Of a stretch of 64,000 nucleotides of DNA, positions 1 through 9,423 are shown one piece after another. Numbering within the stretch: position 1 is the stretch's first letter; every line of letters begins with the position of its first letter. The DNA lies in NCBI GenBank assembly GCA_027484575.1, contig JAIXSQ010000010.1, forward strand, positions 310,001-374,000, in the 5' to 3' direction. The position numbers and the translations under genes were made by a program. The notes beneath the pieces were generated by a model that saw only the letters and a program-made list of their open reading frames with translations, made no database searches and was not told the origin of the DNA. The stretch comes from Comamonadaceae bacterium (lineage in GTDB: Bacteria; Pseudomonadota; Gammaproteobacteria; Burkholderiales; Burkholderiaceae_C).

Positions 1-1
1 G

Positions 2-1069
2 TCGGCGCTGTTCGACCTGCCGCGGCAGGCGCTGCGCTGGCGCACCCAGCAGAAGGAGCGCGGCATGCATGCCGACCTGCTCGATGCGCTGTCGCACCTG
101 CTGGCCGGCCGCTTCGTGCGGGCGCGCCGCTCGGCCGAATCGGCGCTGGCCCGCGAGGCCTCGCTGCGCGAGGGCGGGGCGGGGCTGGCCAACGGCGCGC
201 AGCTGCGCACCCTGGCGCACCTGCTGGTCGCCGAGAGCGCGCAGGCGCTGCAGGACCGCGCCGGCCGCGAGGAGCACCTGCGCCAGGCGCTGGAGCATGC
301 GTCGGTGCGCGACGGCGCCGAGACCCGCGAGGGTGCGCTGCTGCGCGCGGCGCGCTGGGCGCTCGACGACCGCGACCCGCAGGCCGCGATCGGCTGGCTG
401 CAGGGCCTGCCCACCGGCGTGGGCCGGCGCACGCTGGCCCTGCGCATGAAGCTCAAGGCGGCCCGGCTGGCCCGCCACACCGCCGAGGCGCTGGAGACGG
501 CGCGGCTGCTGGCCAAGCACCGGGCCTTCTCGCCGGCCGCCGCCGAATCGCTGGTGCGCGGGCTGGCCATCGACCTGCTGCAGGGCGCGCACGATCCGGC
601 GCAGCTGCAGCGCACCTGGGCCGGCCTGGAGCCGGCCGAGCGCGCGATGCCCGAGCTGGCGATCCATGCGGCGCAGCGCCTGGTGCTGCTGGGCGGCGAC
701 GCGGCGCTGGCGCGCGAGTGGCTGCTGCCGGCCTGGGAACGCCAGCCGCAGCTGCCCGACAGCCAGAAGGTCAAGCTGGTGCAGGCCCTGGAAGCCGGGC
801 TGGGCTCGGTCGACGCGCCCTGGCTGGCCCGCATCGAGGCGGCCCAGCGCGCCAACCCGCGCGACGCCACGCTGCAGTACCTGGCCGGCATGGCCTGCCT
901 GGAGCGCCAGCTCTGGGGCAAGGCGCAGCAGCTGCTGCGCCAGGCCGCCCTGGCCCTGCAGGACGCCACCCTGCACCGCAAGGCCCAGCGCGCGCTGGCC
1001 GTGCTCGCCGAGGAACGCGGCGACGCCGAGGCGGCCGCGCAGGCCTGGAAGCGGGCCGCGCAAGTCTGA
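2..1069 (+). CDS. hemY: HemY-like inner-membrane TPR protein, C-terminal part (5' end outside window)
   Basis: The frame is open from base 2 through the first ATG at 65, so the gene begins outside the window and only about 355 C-terminal residues are seen. The visible part is an Ala/Leu/Arg-rich helical-repeat protein with the repeated A...L..G....A pattern of TPR-type modules. The opening segment, with an Arg-rich stretch followed by LLDALSHLLAGRF, matches the HemY family, where the missing N-terminus carries two membrane helices. HemY usually lies downstream of hemC-hemD; its biochemical role is unsettled. The gene ends 216 bp before the convergent rne gene. I infer HemY from pattern and context; another TPR protein is possible. 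Confidence 0.75.
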   Translation, partial: SALFDLPRQALRWRTQQKERGMHADLLDALSHLLAGRFVRARRSAESALAREASLREGGAGLANGAQLRTLAHLLVAESAQALQDRAGREEHLRQALEHASVRDGAETREGALLRAARWALDDRDPQAAIGWLQGLPTGVGRRTLALRMKLKAARLARHTAEALETARLLAKHRAFSPAAAESLVRGLAIDLLQGAHDPAQLQRTWAGLEPAERAMPELAIHAAQRLVLLGGDAALAREWLLPAWERQPQLPDSQKVKLVQALEAGLGSVDAPWLARIEAAQRANPRDATLQYLAGMACLERQLWGKAQQLLRQAALALQDATLHRKAQRALAVLAEERGDAEAAAQAWKRAAQV

Positions 1070-1097
1070 GGGCGGGGAGGGCGCAGGGCCCTTGCGC

Positions 1098-1184
1098 CGT
1101 CATCCCCGCGAGCGGCGGCGATCCCGTCCCGTGCCTGCAACGTGCATGGGCCGTCGCAGGACCCCCGCGTGCGCAGGGGTGACG
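1098..1184. repeat. Diverged extragenic palindrome (REP/BIME-like)
   Basis: The two ends are imperfect inverted copies: cgtcatccccgcg at the left and a matching cgcaggggtgacg at the right, about 60 bases apart. The arms resemble the better preserved element at 28587-28642. Elements of this type, with a CGTCATCCCCGC...GCGGGGATGACG core, are common between genes in Burkholderiales. It lies in the gap between the convergent hemY and rne genes. Confidence 0.45.
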
Positions 1185-1221
1185 CGGCCAACTGACATGT
1201 TCGCGCGAGCGGCGCGCCAAT

Positions 1222-1251
1222 GACGAAGGGGGCCTCGCGGCCCCCTTCGTC
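1222..1251 (-). terminator. Perfect 13-bp hairpin between convergent hemY and rne
   Basis: GACGAAGGGGGCC pairs perfectly with GGCCCCCTTCGTC around a TCGC loop. It lies 35 bases past the rne stop codon and between two converging genes, which suits a transcription end or 3'-end-protecting structure for rne and possibly hemY. Neither side has a real T-run, so intrinsic termination is inferred from position and stem quality only. Confidence 0.55.
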
Positions 1252-1285
1252 GTTCCTGCAGGCGCCGCCAGCGGCGCCCCCGGGC

Positions 1286-4200
1286 TCACTGCAGCGGCGG
1301 CTGCGCCTGCTGCTCGAACGGCAGCTTGAGCTCGGCCAGGTCGCGCCGGGTCTCGACCAGCACCAGCGGGCCTTCGTCCAGCACCACGACCGGCGGGCGC
1401 TCGCGCGGCACATGGACCGGCTTGGGCTCGGCAGCGATCGCGGCGCGCACGGCGGCCACCTTGTCGGCGTCGGAGTTCACCCACTGCAGGCCCGAACCCT
1501 GGGCGATGCGGGCCAGCTCGTCCATCGGCAGCTGGAACGGCTGCACCTTGGGCAGGCCGGCGCGGCCGTTGGCGGCCATCGCCGGTGCGGGTGCCGGTGC
1601 GGCAGGCGCCTGCACCGCGATCGGCGCGATGGCCGGCGCGGGCGCGGCCACAGGTGCCGGCGCGGCCACGGGCTCGGGCGCGGCGGGCGCCGCGACTGCC
1701 GCTGCAGCCGGCACGGCGGCCGGGGCGCTGGCCTCGTCGTCCTGCACGAAGGCCGTGCCGTAGCGCGGCTTGCGCTGCGTGGGCTCGTCCTCGCCGGCGG
1801 CCTCGGGGGCAGCGGCCGTGGACTGGCCTTCGGCCTCGGCCGGGGCTTCGCCCTCGCGGCCGGCGCGGTCGCCGCGGCGGTCACGGCCGTAGCGGTCGCG
1901 CGAGCGGCGCGAACGGCCCTCGCCTTCGCGAACCTCGCCGCCCTCGGCGGTCACGGGTGCGGCCTCGGCGCCTTCGGCCAGGGCTTGCACGGCGGTGGCC
2001 TGGCCTTCGACGACCTCGCCCTCGGTCACGACCTGCTCGCGCGGGCGGCGCTCGCCGCGCTCGCGGCGGCCTTCGCCACGTTCACCACGCTCGCCACGCT
2101 CGCCACGGGGCGGACGGTCGCCACGCGGGGCCTGCTGGCCCTCGGTGCCTTCGGGCAGCGCGCCACGGGCCTCGCCACCCTCGCGGCGCTCGTCGCGGCG
2201 GCCGCGTTCACCACGGCCTTCGCGCGGCTCACGGGCCTCGCGGGCTTCGCGGGCTTCGCGGGGCTCGCGCTGCTCACGGGGTTCGCCGCCGTTGCGGCCT
2301 TCGTTGCGTTCGCCGCGCTCGCCGCGCTCGCCACGTTCACCGCGTTCGCCACGCGGCGGGCGCTCGCGCCGGCCTTCGCCGTCGGCGGGGCGCTGGCCGT
2401 TGGCCTCGGCACCTTCCGCCACGGCGCCGTCGCGCCGCGGTTCGCGCTCGCGGCGGCCTTCGCCACCACGGCCCTCGCCGCCACGCCCGTTGCGGTCGCG
2501 GCCGCCACGGCCGCCGCGGCCACGCTCGCCACGGCCCTCGCGGCCTTCACGACCCTCGCGGCCTTCGCGACGCTCCTCGGTCTTGCCCCCGGCGGTGGTG
2601 CTGGCGGCGGCCGCCGGTGCAGGCGCCGCAGCCGGCGCGATGCCGAACAGGCTCTTGAACCAGCCGACGAAACCCGACTCGGCAGCCGGCGCCGCGGTGG
2701 GCGTGGGCGCCGGTGCGGGGGCCGGTGCGCGCGCCGGGGCGGGCGCCGCGGCCTGCGGTGCCGGCTCGGGCTTGCGCTCGGGACGCGGCTCGGCCACGGG
2801 CGCCGGCGCATCGGGCAGCACGCCCTTGATCACCGGCTCCTGCTTGTTGGCGCGCTCCTGCGAGCGGCGGGTGACCTCGGTGCGCTCCTCGACTTCCTCG
2901 GCCATCTTGTAGGTGGCCTTCATGCTGTCCAGGCGCGGGTCGTCGTGCTTGAGGCGGTCCAGCTTGTAGTGCGGCGTCTCCAGCGAGCGGTTCGGGATCA
3001 TCACCACGTTGATCCGCTGCTTGAGTTCGATCTTGGCGATCTCGGCGCGCTTCTCGTTCAGCAGGAACGAGGCCACCTCGACCGGCACCTGCACGTGCAC
3101 GGCGGCGGTGGAGTCCTTCATGGACTCCTCCTGGATGATCCGCAGGATCTGCAGCGCCGAGCTCTCGGTGTCGCGGATGTGGCCGTGGCCGCCGCAGCGC
3201 GGGCAGGGAATCGAGGCGCCCTCGGACAGCGCCGGTTTCAGGCGCTGGCGGCTCATCTCCATCAGGCCGAACTTGCTGATGGTGCCGAACTGCACGCGGG
3301 CGCGGTCCTGGCGCAGCGCATCGCGCAGGCGGTTCTCAACTTCACGACGGTTCTTGGATTCCTCCATGTCGATGAAGTCGATGACGATCAGGCCGCCCAG
3401 GTCGCGCAGGCGCATCTGGCGCGCCACTTCGTCGGCGGCTTCCAGGTTGGTGCGGGTGGCGGTCTCCTCGATGTCGCCGCCCTTGATGGCGCGCGCCGAG
3501 TTGACGTCGATGGACACCAGCGCCTCGGTGTGGTCGATCACGATCACGCCGCCCGAGGGCAGCTTGACCTCGCGGGCATAGGCCGACTCGATCTGGTGCT
3601 CGATCTGGAAGCGGCTGAACAGCGGCGCGTCGTCGCGGTAGCGTTTGACCTTGGCGGCATGCTCGGGCATGACGTGCGCCATGAACTGCTGCGCCTGGTC
3701 GTAGATCTCATCGGTGTCGATGAGGATGTCGCCGATGTCGTTGTTGAAGTAGTCGCGGATGCAGCGGATGACCAGCGACGACTCCTGGTAGATCAGGAAC
3801 GCGCCCTTGCCGCCCTTGGCCGCGCCGTCGATGGCGTTCCACAGCTTGAGCAGGTAGTTCAGGTCCCACTGCAGCTCGGGCGCCGAGCGGCCGATGCCCG
3901 CGGTGCGGGCGATGATGGACATGCCGCCGGGGTACTCCAGCTGGTCCATCGCCTCCTTGAGCTCGGCGCGCGAGTCGCCCTCGATGCGCCGGCTGACGCC
4001 GCCGCCGCGCGGGTTGTTGGGCATCAGCACGACGTAGCGGCCGGCCAGCGAGATGAAGGTGGTCAGGGCCGCGCCCTTGTTGCCGCGCTCTTCCTTCTCG
4101 ACCTGGACCAGCAGCTCCTGGCCTTCCTTGATCGCCTCGTTGATGCGCGCCTGCGAGGCGGACACACCCGGGGCGAAGTATTGCTTGGAGATCTCCTTGA

Positions 4201-4408
4201 ACGGCAGGAAACCGTGGCGGTCCTCGCCGTAGTCGACGAAGCAGGCCTCCAGGCTGGGCTCGACGCGCGTGACGACGGCCTTGTAGATGTTGCCCTTGCG
4301 CTGCTCGCGCCCTTCGATCTCGATTTCGTAGTCGAGGAGCTTCTGTCCGTCGACGATGGCCAGCCGGCGCTCTTCGGCCTGCGTGGCATTGATCAGCATC
4401 CGCTTCAT
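1286..4408 (-). CDS. rne: Ribonuclease E
   Basis: Essential endoribonuclease of mRNA decay and of tRNA/rRNA maturation, acting at the inner membrane as scaffold of the degradosome. The 1040-residue length is close to E. coli RNase E (1061). The N-terminal half is collinear with it: an S1 domain from about residue 38, catalytic aspartates Asp301 (SIDVNSARA) and Asp344 (VIDFIDME), and the zinc-link CPRC at Cys402/Cys405. Residues about 500-600 are Pro/Ala-rich. Residues about 606-850 are an extreme Arg/Glu/Gly tract ([21 protein letters not shown]), the disordered RNA-binding arm, followed by an Ala/Pro-rich tail. The start is ATG 4408. The 520-bp gap upstream is rich in hairpins. Confidence 0.97.
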   Translation of the reverse strand: MKRMLINATQAEERRLAIVDGQKLLDYEIEIEGREQRKGNIYKAVVTRVEPSLEACFVDYGEDRHGFLPFKEISKQYFAPGVSASQARINEAIKEGQELLVQVEKEERGNKGAALTTFISLAGRYVVLMPNNPRGGGVSRRIEGDSRAELKEAMDQLEYPGGMSIIARTAGIGRSAPELQWDLNYLLKLWNAIDGAAKGGKGAFLIYQESSLVIRCIRDYFNNDIGDILIDTDEIYDQAQQFMAHVMPEHAAKVKRYRDDAPLFSRFQIEHQIESAYAREVKLPSGGVIVIDHTEALVSIDVNSARAIKGGDIEETATRTNLEAADEVARQMRLRDLGGLIVIDFIDMEESKNRREVENRLRDALRQDRARVQFGTISKFGLMEMSRQRLKPALSEGASIPCPRCGGHGHIRDTESSALQILRIIQEESMKDSTAAVHVQVPVEVASFLLNEKRAEIAKIELKQRINVVMIPNRSLETPHYKLDRLKHDDPRLDSMKATYKMAEEVEERTEVTRRSQERANKQEPVIKGVLPDAPAPVAEPRPERKPEPAPQAAAPAPARAPAPAPAPTPTAAPAAESGFVGWFKSLFGIAPAAAPAPAAAASTTAGGKTEERREGREGREGREGRGERGRGGRGGRDRNGRGGEGRGGEGRREREPRRDGAVAEGAEANGQRPADGEGRRERPPRGERGERGERGERGERNEGRNGGEPREQREPREAREAREAREPREGRGERGRRDERREGGEARGALPEGTEGQQAPRGDRPPRGERGERGERGEGRRERGERRPREQVVTEGEVVEGQATAVQALAEGAEAAPVTAEGGEVREGEGRSRRSRDRYGRDRRGDRAGREGEAPAEAEGQSTAAAPEAAGEDEPTQRKPRYGTAFVQDDEASAPAAVPAAAAVAAPAAPEPVAAPAPVAAPAPAIAPIAVQAPAAPAPAPAMAANGRAGLPKVQPFQLPMDELARIAQGSGLQWVNSDADKVAAVRAAIAAEPKPVHVPRERPPVVVLDEGPLVLVETRRDLAELKLPFEQQAQPPLQ

Positions 4409-4928
4409 TGCGTCACCTTCTTGTTCTGACTCACATCCGGCCCGGGGACGGGCCCACGATGCACGGGCAGACGCGCGCGGCGAAACGGTGACGGAACGGG
4501 CCGGGGTGGCGCGTGCTGGACAGCCGGTGGGCTATGTCAGCAGGCGGCGTGGCGGCGCGTGGATGGGGGCGAGGCGGGGGCCGGCGCGCAGGGCCGCAGG
4601 GAACACTGCAACGAGCGGGGCGCGGGCGGCGTGCCGGGGCGGCGCAAGGCTTGCGCCCGACGGCATCAGCCATCGCCAGCAAACCAGGAGGAGCGCCATC
4701 AGCACGGAATGTCTCTCGCTTTGATCCGCCACCAGCGCGGGAGGCTGGTGGCTCGTAGTCCGGTTGGGTTTCGTCGGGGCGTCGGCGGCTCCGGCGCTGT
4801 CCGTCCACCGCGGCCCTCGGGCCCGCGGTCGGCGCGGCGACAACGACGTCGGCATCGACCTGCCAGCGTCCTGCATGCCTGTGGTGGACTAAACTCCAGC
4901 CAAATCAAACACTTACGGCAAGACGCTA
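4409..4928. promoter_or_regulatory. 520-bp noncoding gap between divergent rne and rluC, hairpin-rich
   Basis: No convincing gene lies here; the short open frames have biased composition and no family match. Three hairpins are visible: GGCGCAA/TTGCGCC at 4641-4657 (3-nt loop), GCCACCAGC/GCTGGTGGC at 4728-4752 (7-nt loop), and a GC-rich CCGCGG/CCGCGG palindrome near 4816-4837. The segment at about 4885-4925, just before rluC, is clearly AT-richer than its surroundings and probably holds the divergent promoters, but I cannot fix -35/-10 boxes. E. coli rne has a long structured 5' leader through which RNase E controls its own mRNA; a similar leader here is inference. Confidence 0.5.
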
Positions 4929-5924
4929 GTGAAACGCATTATAGGGGCCGGCGCGGACGCGGCCTCGGCCGGAGTGCAGATGGTGACCATCGGCGAGGAA
5001 TCCGATGGCCAGCGGCTCGACAACTTCCTGCTGCGCACGCTCAAGGGCGTCCCCAAGACCCATGTCTACCGGATCATCCGCAGCGGCGAAGTGCGGGTGA
5101 ACAAGGGCCGGGCCGCGGCCGACACCCGGGTGGTGGCCGGCGACGTGGTGCGCCTGCCGCCGGTGCGCCTGCCCGAGCGGCCTGACCCGGCCGCCGCTCC
5201 CGTGCCCGGGCGCGAGTTCCCGGTCCTGTTCGAGGACGAGCACCTGCTGGCCGTCGACAAGCCGGCCGGCACGGCCGTGCACGGCGGCAGCGGGGTGAGC
5301 TTCGGCGTGATCGAGCAGCTGCGCCGGGCCCGGCCGCAGGCCCGGATGCTGGAGCTGGTGCACCGGCTCGACCGCGAGACCTCGGGCGTGCTGCTGGTGG
5401 CCAAGAAGCGCTCGGCGCTCACCCGGCTGCAGGACCAGTTCCGCGAGCGCGAGACCGGCAAGACCTACCTGGCGGTGGTCAGCGGCGCCTGGCCCGCCAA
5501 CAAGAAGGTGATCGACCTGCCGCTGCGCAAGGACCTGGTGTCCGGTGGCGAGGCCGACGGCGAACGCCGGGTGCGCGTCACGACCCCGGACGATCCCGAG
5601 GGCCAGCGCTCCATCAGCCTGGTGAAGGTCGCGCGGCGCTGCGCCGGCTGCACCCTGCTGGAGGTGACGATCAAGACCGGCCGCACCCACCAGATCCGCG
5701 TGCACCTGGCCTCGCAGGGGCACCCGATCCTGGGCGACGACAAGTACGGCGACTTCGCGCTGAACAGGACGCTGCAGCGGCAAGGCCTCAAGCGCATGTT
5801 CCTGCATGCGTGGCGTTTACAGTTCGTCCATCCGGCCAGCGGCGAACCCATCGCCTTGCAGGCTCCCCTGCCCCCCGAACTCCAGAGCTTCCTCGATGCC
5901 CAGCCCGCGGCCGCGCCGGTTTGA
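4929..5924 (+). CDS. rluC: 23S rRNA pseudouridine synthase RluC
   Basis: RluA-family synthase, which in E. coli makes pseudouridine at 955, 2504 and 2580 of 23S rRNA. An N-terminal S4 RNA-binding domain (about residues 27-75, DGQRLDNFLLRTLKG) precedes the catalytic domain, whose HRLDRETSGV motif carries the nucleophile Asp148. A later GRTHQIRVHL motif is also typical. The start given is GTG 4929; ATG 4980-region starts (MVTIGEESDGQRLD) would remove 17 residues and are a real alternative. The 3' end overlaps the next gene by 29 bases, so the two are probably translationally coupled. The opposite-strand neighbour rne is also an RNA-metabolism gene. Confidence 0.92.
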   Translation: MKRIIGAGADAASAGVQMVTIGEESDGQRLDNFLLRTLKGVPKTHVYRIIRSGEVRVNKGRAAADTRVVAGDVVRLPPVRLPERPDPAAAPVPGREFPVLFEDEHLLAVDKPAGTAVHGGSGVSFGVIEQLRRARPQARMLELVHRLDRETSGVLLVAKKRSALTRLQDQFRERETGKTYLAVVSGAWPANKKVIDLPLRKDLVSGGEADGERRVRVTTPDDPEGQRSISLVKVARRCAGCTLLEVTIKTGRTHQIRVHLASQGHPILGDDKYGDFALNRTLQRQGLKRMFLHAWRLQFVHPASGEPIALQAPLPPELQSFLDAQPAAAPV

Positions 5925-6564
5925 CCTGATCGCCTTCGACTGGGACGGCACCCTCTACGACTCCACGGCGGTGATCGTGCGCTGCATCCAGCGCGCGGTG
6001 GTCGACGTGGGTGGGCGCGAGCCCAGCGCGGCCGATGCGGCCTGGGTGATCGGCATGAGCCTGCAGCAGGCGCTGGCCCGTGCGGCGCCCGACGTGCCGC
6101 CGCAGAAGTACCCCGAGCTGGGGGCCCGCTACCGCCACCACTACCACCAGCACCAGGACGACCTGAGCCTGTTCGACGGCGTGCTGCCGCTGCTGCAGGC
6201 GCTGCGCGACCGCCACCATTGGCTGGCGGTGGCCACCGGCAAGTCGCGCCGGGGCCTGGACGAGGTGCTGGCCACGCACGAGCTCAAGGGCGTCTTCGAC
6301 GGCTCGCGCACCGCCGACGAGACCGCCGGCAAGCCGCACCCGCGCATGCTGCACGAGCTGATGCGCGAGTTCGGCACCGAGCCCGCGCGCACGCTGATGA
6401 TCGGCGACACCACGCACGACCTGGAGATGGCGCGCAATGCGGGCTGCGCCAGCGTCGCCGTCAGCTACGGCGCCCACGAGCCCGACGGCTTCCACGTGCT
6501 GGAGCCCCTGCACGTGGCGCATTCGGTGGCCGACCTGTCCGACTGGCTGCTCGCCAACGCCTGA
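5896..6564 (+). CDS. HAD-superfamily hydrolase, phosphoglycolate-phosphatase-like
   Basis: A 222-residue HAD-IA hydrolase. Motif I is FDWDGTLYDS, with nucleophile Asp15 and acid/base Asp17. Motif II is in VATGKSRRG, motif III is the Lys of AGKPHP, and motif IV is MIGDTTHDLEMA. An alpha-helical cap (about residues 25-95) with LALRAAPD-like helices places it with Gph/YjjG-type small-phosphate phosphatases; the true substrate cannot be read from sequence. The chosen ATG at 5896 lies inside the end of rluC (29-base overlap) and places the DxD motif at the usual distance from the N-terminus; the longer frame upstream is an rluC shadow. A Rieske gene follows after 13 bases. Confidence 0.85.
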   Translation: MPSPRPRRFDLIAFDWDGTLYDSTAVIVRCIQRAVVDVGGREPSAADAAWVIGMSLQQALARAAPDVPPQKYPELGARYRHHYHQHQDDLSLFDGVLPLLQALRDRHHWLAVATGKSRRGLDEVLATHELKGVFDGSRTADETAGKPHPRMLHELMREFGTEPARTLMIGDTTHDLEMARNAGCASVAVSYGAHEPDGFHVLEPLHVAHSVADLSDWLLANA

Positions 6565-6577
6565 GATCCCCGACGCC

Positions 6578-6949
6578 ATGGCGCCCGACACCCTGGTTCC
6601 GCTGTGCAACGGGCGCGACCTGGTGGATGCCGGCCCCGCGGTGCCCTTCGACGTGGTCTACGCCGGCCAGACCTGCACCGCGTTCGCGGTGCGCTGGCAG
6701 GGTGCAGTCCATGCCTACCTGAACCGCTGCACCCACGTCGCCATGGAGATGGACTGGCAGCCCGGCCGCTTCTTCGACGACAGCGGCCAATGGCTGCTGT
6801 GCTCGACCCACGGCGCGGCCTACCGGCCCGACACCGGCGCCTGTGCCGGCGGGCCCTGCCGGGGCGGACTGGTCAAGATCGCCCTGACCGAGCGGGACGG
6901 CGTGGTGCACTGGCATACTGCCCACAACCTGCAACCCGTGGCCTTCTGA
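6578..6949 (+). CDS. Small Rieske [2Fe-2S] protein
   Basis: A 123-residue soluble protein that is a single Rieske domain. The cluster ligands are Cys51-x-His53 (NRCTHVAMEM) and Cys75-x2-His78 (LLCSTHGAAY), the standard CxH...CxxH pair. There is no signal peptide or membrane helix, so it is probably a cytoplasmic ferredoxin-like electron carrier rather than a bc1 subunit. Similar small Rieske genes often follow a HAD phosphatase and precede an SppA-like peptidase in Burkholderiales; its redox partner is unknown. The ATG at 6578 is used because the upstream frame is the HAD gene read out of phase. It starts 13 bases after the HAD stop. Confidence 0.87.
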   Translation: MAPDTLVPLCNGRDLVDAGPAVPFDVVYAGQTCTAFAVRWQGAVHAYLNRCTHVAMEMDWQPGRFFDDSGQWLLCSTHGAAYRPDTGACAGGPCRGGLVKIALTERDGVVHWHTAHNLQPVAF

Positions 6950-6965
6950 GCCCCCGCACTCCTCC

Positions 6966-7982
6966 ATGAGCGATCCGTTCCAGCCCGGCACCCCGGACAC
7001 CCCGGCGCCGTCCGTCCCGCCCTCCGCCGTCCGCGCCGAGCCGGCCGAGGCCCGGGCGGGCTGGGAGCGCGAGACGCTCGAGAAGCTGGTGTTCGCCACG
7101 CTCGACGAGCAGCGCCGCGCGCGCCGCTGGCGCACCGTCACGCGGCTGGCGTGGCTGGCGTTCCTGGTGTTCCTGACCTGGGCCCTGCTGTACCGGGGCG
7201 CCAGCTCCGCCACCAGCAAGAGCCTGCCGCACACCGCCGTGATCGAGATCAAGGGCGAGATCGCCGACGGTGGCGACGCCAGCGCCGAGGCCGTGGTGCC
7301 CGCCATGCGCGCGGCCTTCGAGGACGAAGGCGCCAAGGCCGTGGTGCTGCTGATCAACTCGCCCGGCGGCAGCCCGGTGCAGGCCGGCATCATCAACGAC
7401 GAGATCCGCCGCCTGAAGGCCAAGCACGGCAAGCCGGTGTACGCCGTGGTCGAGGAGACCTGCGCCTCGGCGGCGTATTACATCGCGGCGGCCAGCGACA
7501 AGATCTTCGTCGACAAGGCCAGCATCGTGGGCAGCATCGGCGTGCTGATGGACGGCTTCGGCTTCACCGGCCTGATGGACAAGCTGGGCGTCGAGCGGCG
7601 CCTGCTGACCGCCGGCGAGAACAAGGGCTTCCTCGATCCCTTCAGCCCGATGACCGACAAGCAGAAGGCCTACGCCCAGACCATGCTCGGCCAGATCCAC
7701 CAGCAGTTCATCGACGTGGTCAAGACCGGCCGCGGCAAGCGGCTGAAGGAGACGCCGGAACTGTTCTCGGGCCTGTTCTGGTCGGGCCAGCAGGCCATCG
7801 AGCTCGGCCTGGCGGACCAGCTGGGCAACCTCGACTTCGTCGCCCGCGAGGTGGTCAAGGCCGAGGAACTGGTCGACTACACCCGGCGCGAGAACGTCGC
7901 CGAGCGGCTGGCCAAGAAGTTCGGCGCCGCGATGGGCGAGGGCGCCGTGCGCGCCGTGCGCAACCTGCCGGCGCTGCGCTGA
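6966..7982 (+). CDS. sppA: Membrane-anchored S49 serine peptidase (SppA-like signal peptide peptidase)
   Basis: A 338-residue single-domain member of the S49 family, about half the size of E. coli SppA and like the Bacillus enzyme. A cytoplasmic Pro/Glu-rich N-terminus (1-55) precedes one membrane helix (about 60-77, LAWLAFLVFLTWALL), with the catalytic domain outside. Ser168 in ETCASAAYY is the nucleophile and Lys220 in GENKGFLDPF the base; the 52-residue spacing equals that of the Bacillus Ser/Lys dyad. The family cleaves leftover signal peptides within the membrane. It lies 16 bases after the Rieske gene and probably shares its transcript. Symbol by family; orthology to E. coli sppA is loose. 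Confidence 0.88.
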   Translation: MSDPFQPGTPDTPAPSVPPSAVRAEPAEARAGWERETLEKLVFATLDEQRRARRWRTVTRLAWLAFLVFLTWALLYRGASSATSKSLPHTAVIEIKGEIADGGDASAEAVVPAMRAAFEDEGAKAVVLLINSPGGSPVQAGIINDEIRRLKAKHGKPVYAVVEETCASAAYYIAAASDKIFVDKASIVGSIGVLMDGFGFTGLMDKLGVERRLLTAGENKGFLDPFSPMTDKQKAYAQTMLGQIHQQFIDVVKTGRGKRLKETPELFSGLFWSGQQAIELGLADQLGNLDFVAREVVKAEELVDYTRRENVAERLAKKFGAAMGEGAVRAVRNLPALR

Positions 7983-8004
7983 GCCGCCGCGCCCCGGCCT
8001 TCGT

Positions 8005-8760
8005 TCACGCCCCCAGCAGGAACACCGCGGGCAGGTCCAGTGCCGGTGTCGGCTGCTGGCGCCACTGCGCCACCGTGCGCGCCTGCACGCCGCCCTGCGG
8101 CAGCGTCAGCCCGGCCGCCACGGCCAGCCGGCTGGTGGGCTGCAGGGTCTCCAGCAGCGCCTGCCACAGCGCCGCGTTGCGGTAGGGCGTCTCGATGCAC
8201 AGCTGGGTCTGGCCGGTGCGCCGGGCCAGCTGTTCCAGCTCGCGGATGCGCTGCGCGCGCGGGCCGGCCTGCTGCGGCAGGTAGCCCACGAAGGCGAAAT
8301 CCTGTCCACCCAGCCCGCTGGCGGCCAGCGCCAGCAGCAGCGACACCGGGCCGACCAGCGGCATGACGGGGATGCCCAGCGCGTGGGCGGCCCGCACGAC
8401 CGAGGCGCCGGGATCGGCCACCGCGGGCATGCCGGCCTCGCTCACCAGGCCCATGTCGTGGCCCTGCAGCGCGGCGGCCAGCAGGGGCCGCGCGTCGTAG
8501 CCGCCGGCGGCATGGTCGCCCTTCTTGTGCACCTCGCGCGGCAACTCGGTGATGGCCTGCTCCTGCAGCGGCACGGCCAGCGGCTGCAGCTCGCCCACGC
8601 GCTTGAGGTAGGCGCGGGTGGTCTTGGCGTTCTCGCACACCCAGTGCCGCAGCCGTGCTGCGACACGCAGCGTGCCGGCAGGCAGCACCTCGTCGAGCGG
8701 CACGGCCGGCGTGCAGCCGAAGTCCAGGGGCGCCGGCACCAGGTAGAGCGTGCCCGGCAT
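8005..8760 (-). CDS. SAM-dependent methyltransferase, RsmI-like tetrapyrrole-methylase fold
   Basis: A 251-residue protein with the RsmI/tetrapyrrole methylase fold: N-terminal GTLYLVPAPLD, the glycine-rich SEAGMPAVADPG loop around residue 110, and the VGPVSLLLALAASGLGG segment that forms the SAM pocket. RsmI 2'-O-methylates C1402 of 16S rRNA. This sequence diverges from RsmI in its first 60 residues, so it belongs to the paralogous 'SAM-dependent methyltransferase' group often found beside maf in Betaproteobacteria; its target is unknown. Its ATG overlaps the maf stop by one base, which implies translational coupling. It converges with the sppA gene at its 3' end. Confidence 0.8.
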   Translation of the reverse strand: MPGTLYLVPAPLDFGCTPAVPLDEVLPAGTLRVAARLRHWVCENAKTTRAYLKRVGELQPLAVPLQEQAITELPREVHKKGDHAAGGYDARPLLAAALQGHDMGLVSEAGMPAVADPGASVVRAAHALGIPVMPLVGPVSLLLALAASGLGGQDFAFVGYLPQQAGPRAQRIRELEQLARRTGQTQLCIETPYRNAALWQALLETLQPTSRLAVAAGLTLPQGGVQARTVAQWRQQPTPALDLPAVFLLGA

Positions 8761-9344
8761 CAGGGCACCTGCAGCCCGGCCGCGCGCAGCAGACGGCAGG
8801 TGCGGATCAGCGGCAGTCCGACCAGCGCCGTGGGGTCGTCGTTGCCGATCGACTCGAGCAGCGCGATGCCCAGGCCCTCGCTTTTGGCGCTGCCGGCGCA
8901 GTCGTAGGGTTGCTCGGCCCGCAGGTAGCGCTCGATCTCGGCGTCGCCGAGGTCGCGGAAGCGCACGTGGACAGGCGCCAGGTCCTGGCCGACGTAGCCG
9001 GTGGCCTCGCAGACCACGGCCAACGCGGTCTGGAACACCACATCGCGGCCGCGCATGCGGCGCAACTGGTCGGTGGCGCGCGCGTGGTCGCCGGGCTTGC
9101 CCAGCGGCTCGCCGTCCAGGTCGGCCACCTGGTCGGAGCCGATCACCAGGGCGTCGGGATGGCGCCGCGCCACGGCACGCGCCTTGGCCAGCGCCAGCCG
9201 GCGGGCGAGGGCGGCCGGCGCCTCGCCCGGCTGCGGGGTCTCGTCGACCTCGGGCGCTGCGACCTCGAACGGCAGGCCCAGCCGCTGCAGCAGCTCGCGC
9301 CGGTAGCGTGAGGTGGAGCCCAGGACGAGGCGGCGCGGCAGCAT
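8760..9344 (-). CDS. maf: Maf-family nucleotide pyrophosphatase
   Basis: House-cleaning nucleoside-triphosphate pyrophosphatase of the Maf/YhdE/YceF family, thought to remove modified nucleotides. With start ATG 9344 it is 194 residues, the usual family length, and opens with LVLGSTSRYRREL, which carries the SxSxxR signature. VIGSDQVADLDG supplies the catalytic Asp, and FRDLGDAEIERYL and GIALLESIGNDDPTALVGLPL are typical. An in-frame ATG at 9395 would add 17 low-complexity residues and cannot be excluded. The gene is divergent from yceD with an 80-base gap. Proximity to yceD-rpmF-plsX matches the E. coli YceF neighbourhood, so it is probably the YceF (m7GTP) type. Confidence 0.9.
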   Translation of the reverse strand: MLPRRLVLGSTSRYRRELLQRLGLPFEVAAPEVDETPQPGEAPAALARRLALAKARAVARRHPDALVIGSDQVADLDGEPLGKPGDHARATDQLRRMRGRDVVFQTALAVVCEATGYVGQDLAPVHVRFRDLGDAEIERYLRAEQPYDCAGSAKSEGLGIALLESIGNDDPTALVGLPLIRTCRLLRAAGLQVP

Positions 9345-9423
9345 GGACGAGGCGCCGTTCTGCGGGGCCGGCGGGGTGGCGGAGGAGGCGGACATCGGCG
9401 GCGATTCTCTTACACTGCCCGCG

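Noticed and set aside
1220..4429. A 1069-codon open frame on the plus strand opposite rne
   Set aside because: It is the antisense shadow of RNase E in very G+C-rich DNA. Its composition (Gly/Arg/Leu/Ala/His repeats) mirrors the rne repeats and it matches no family.
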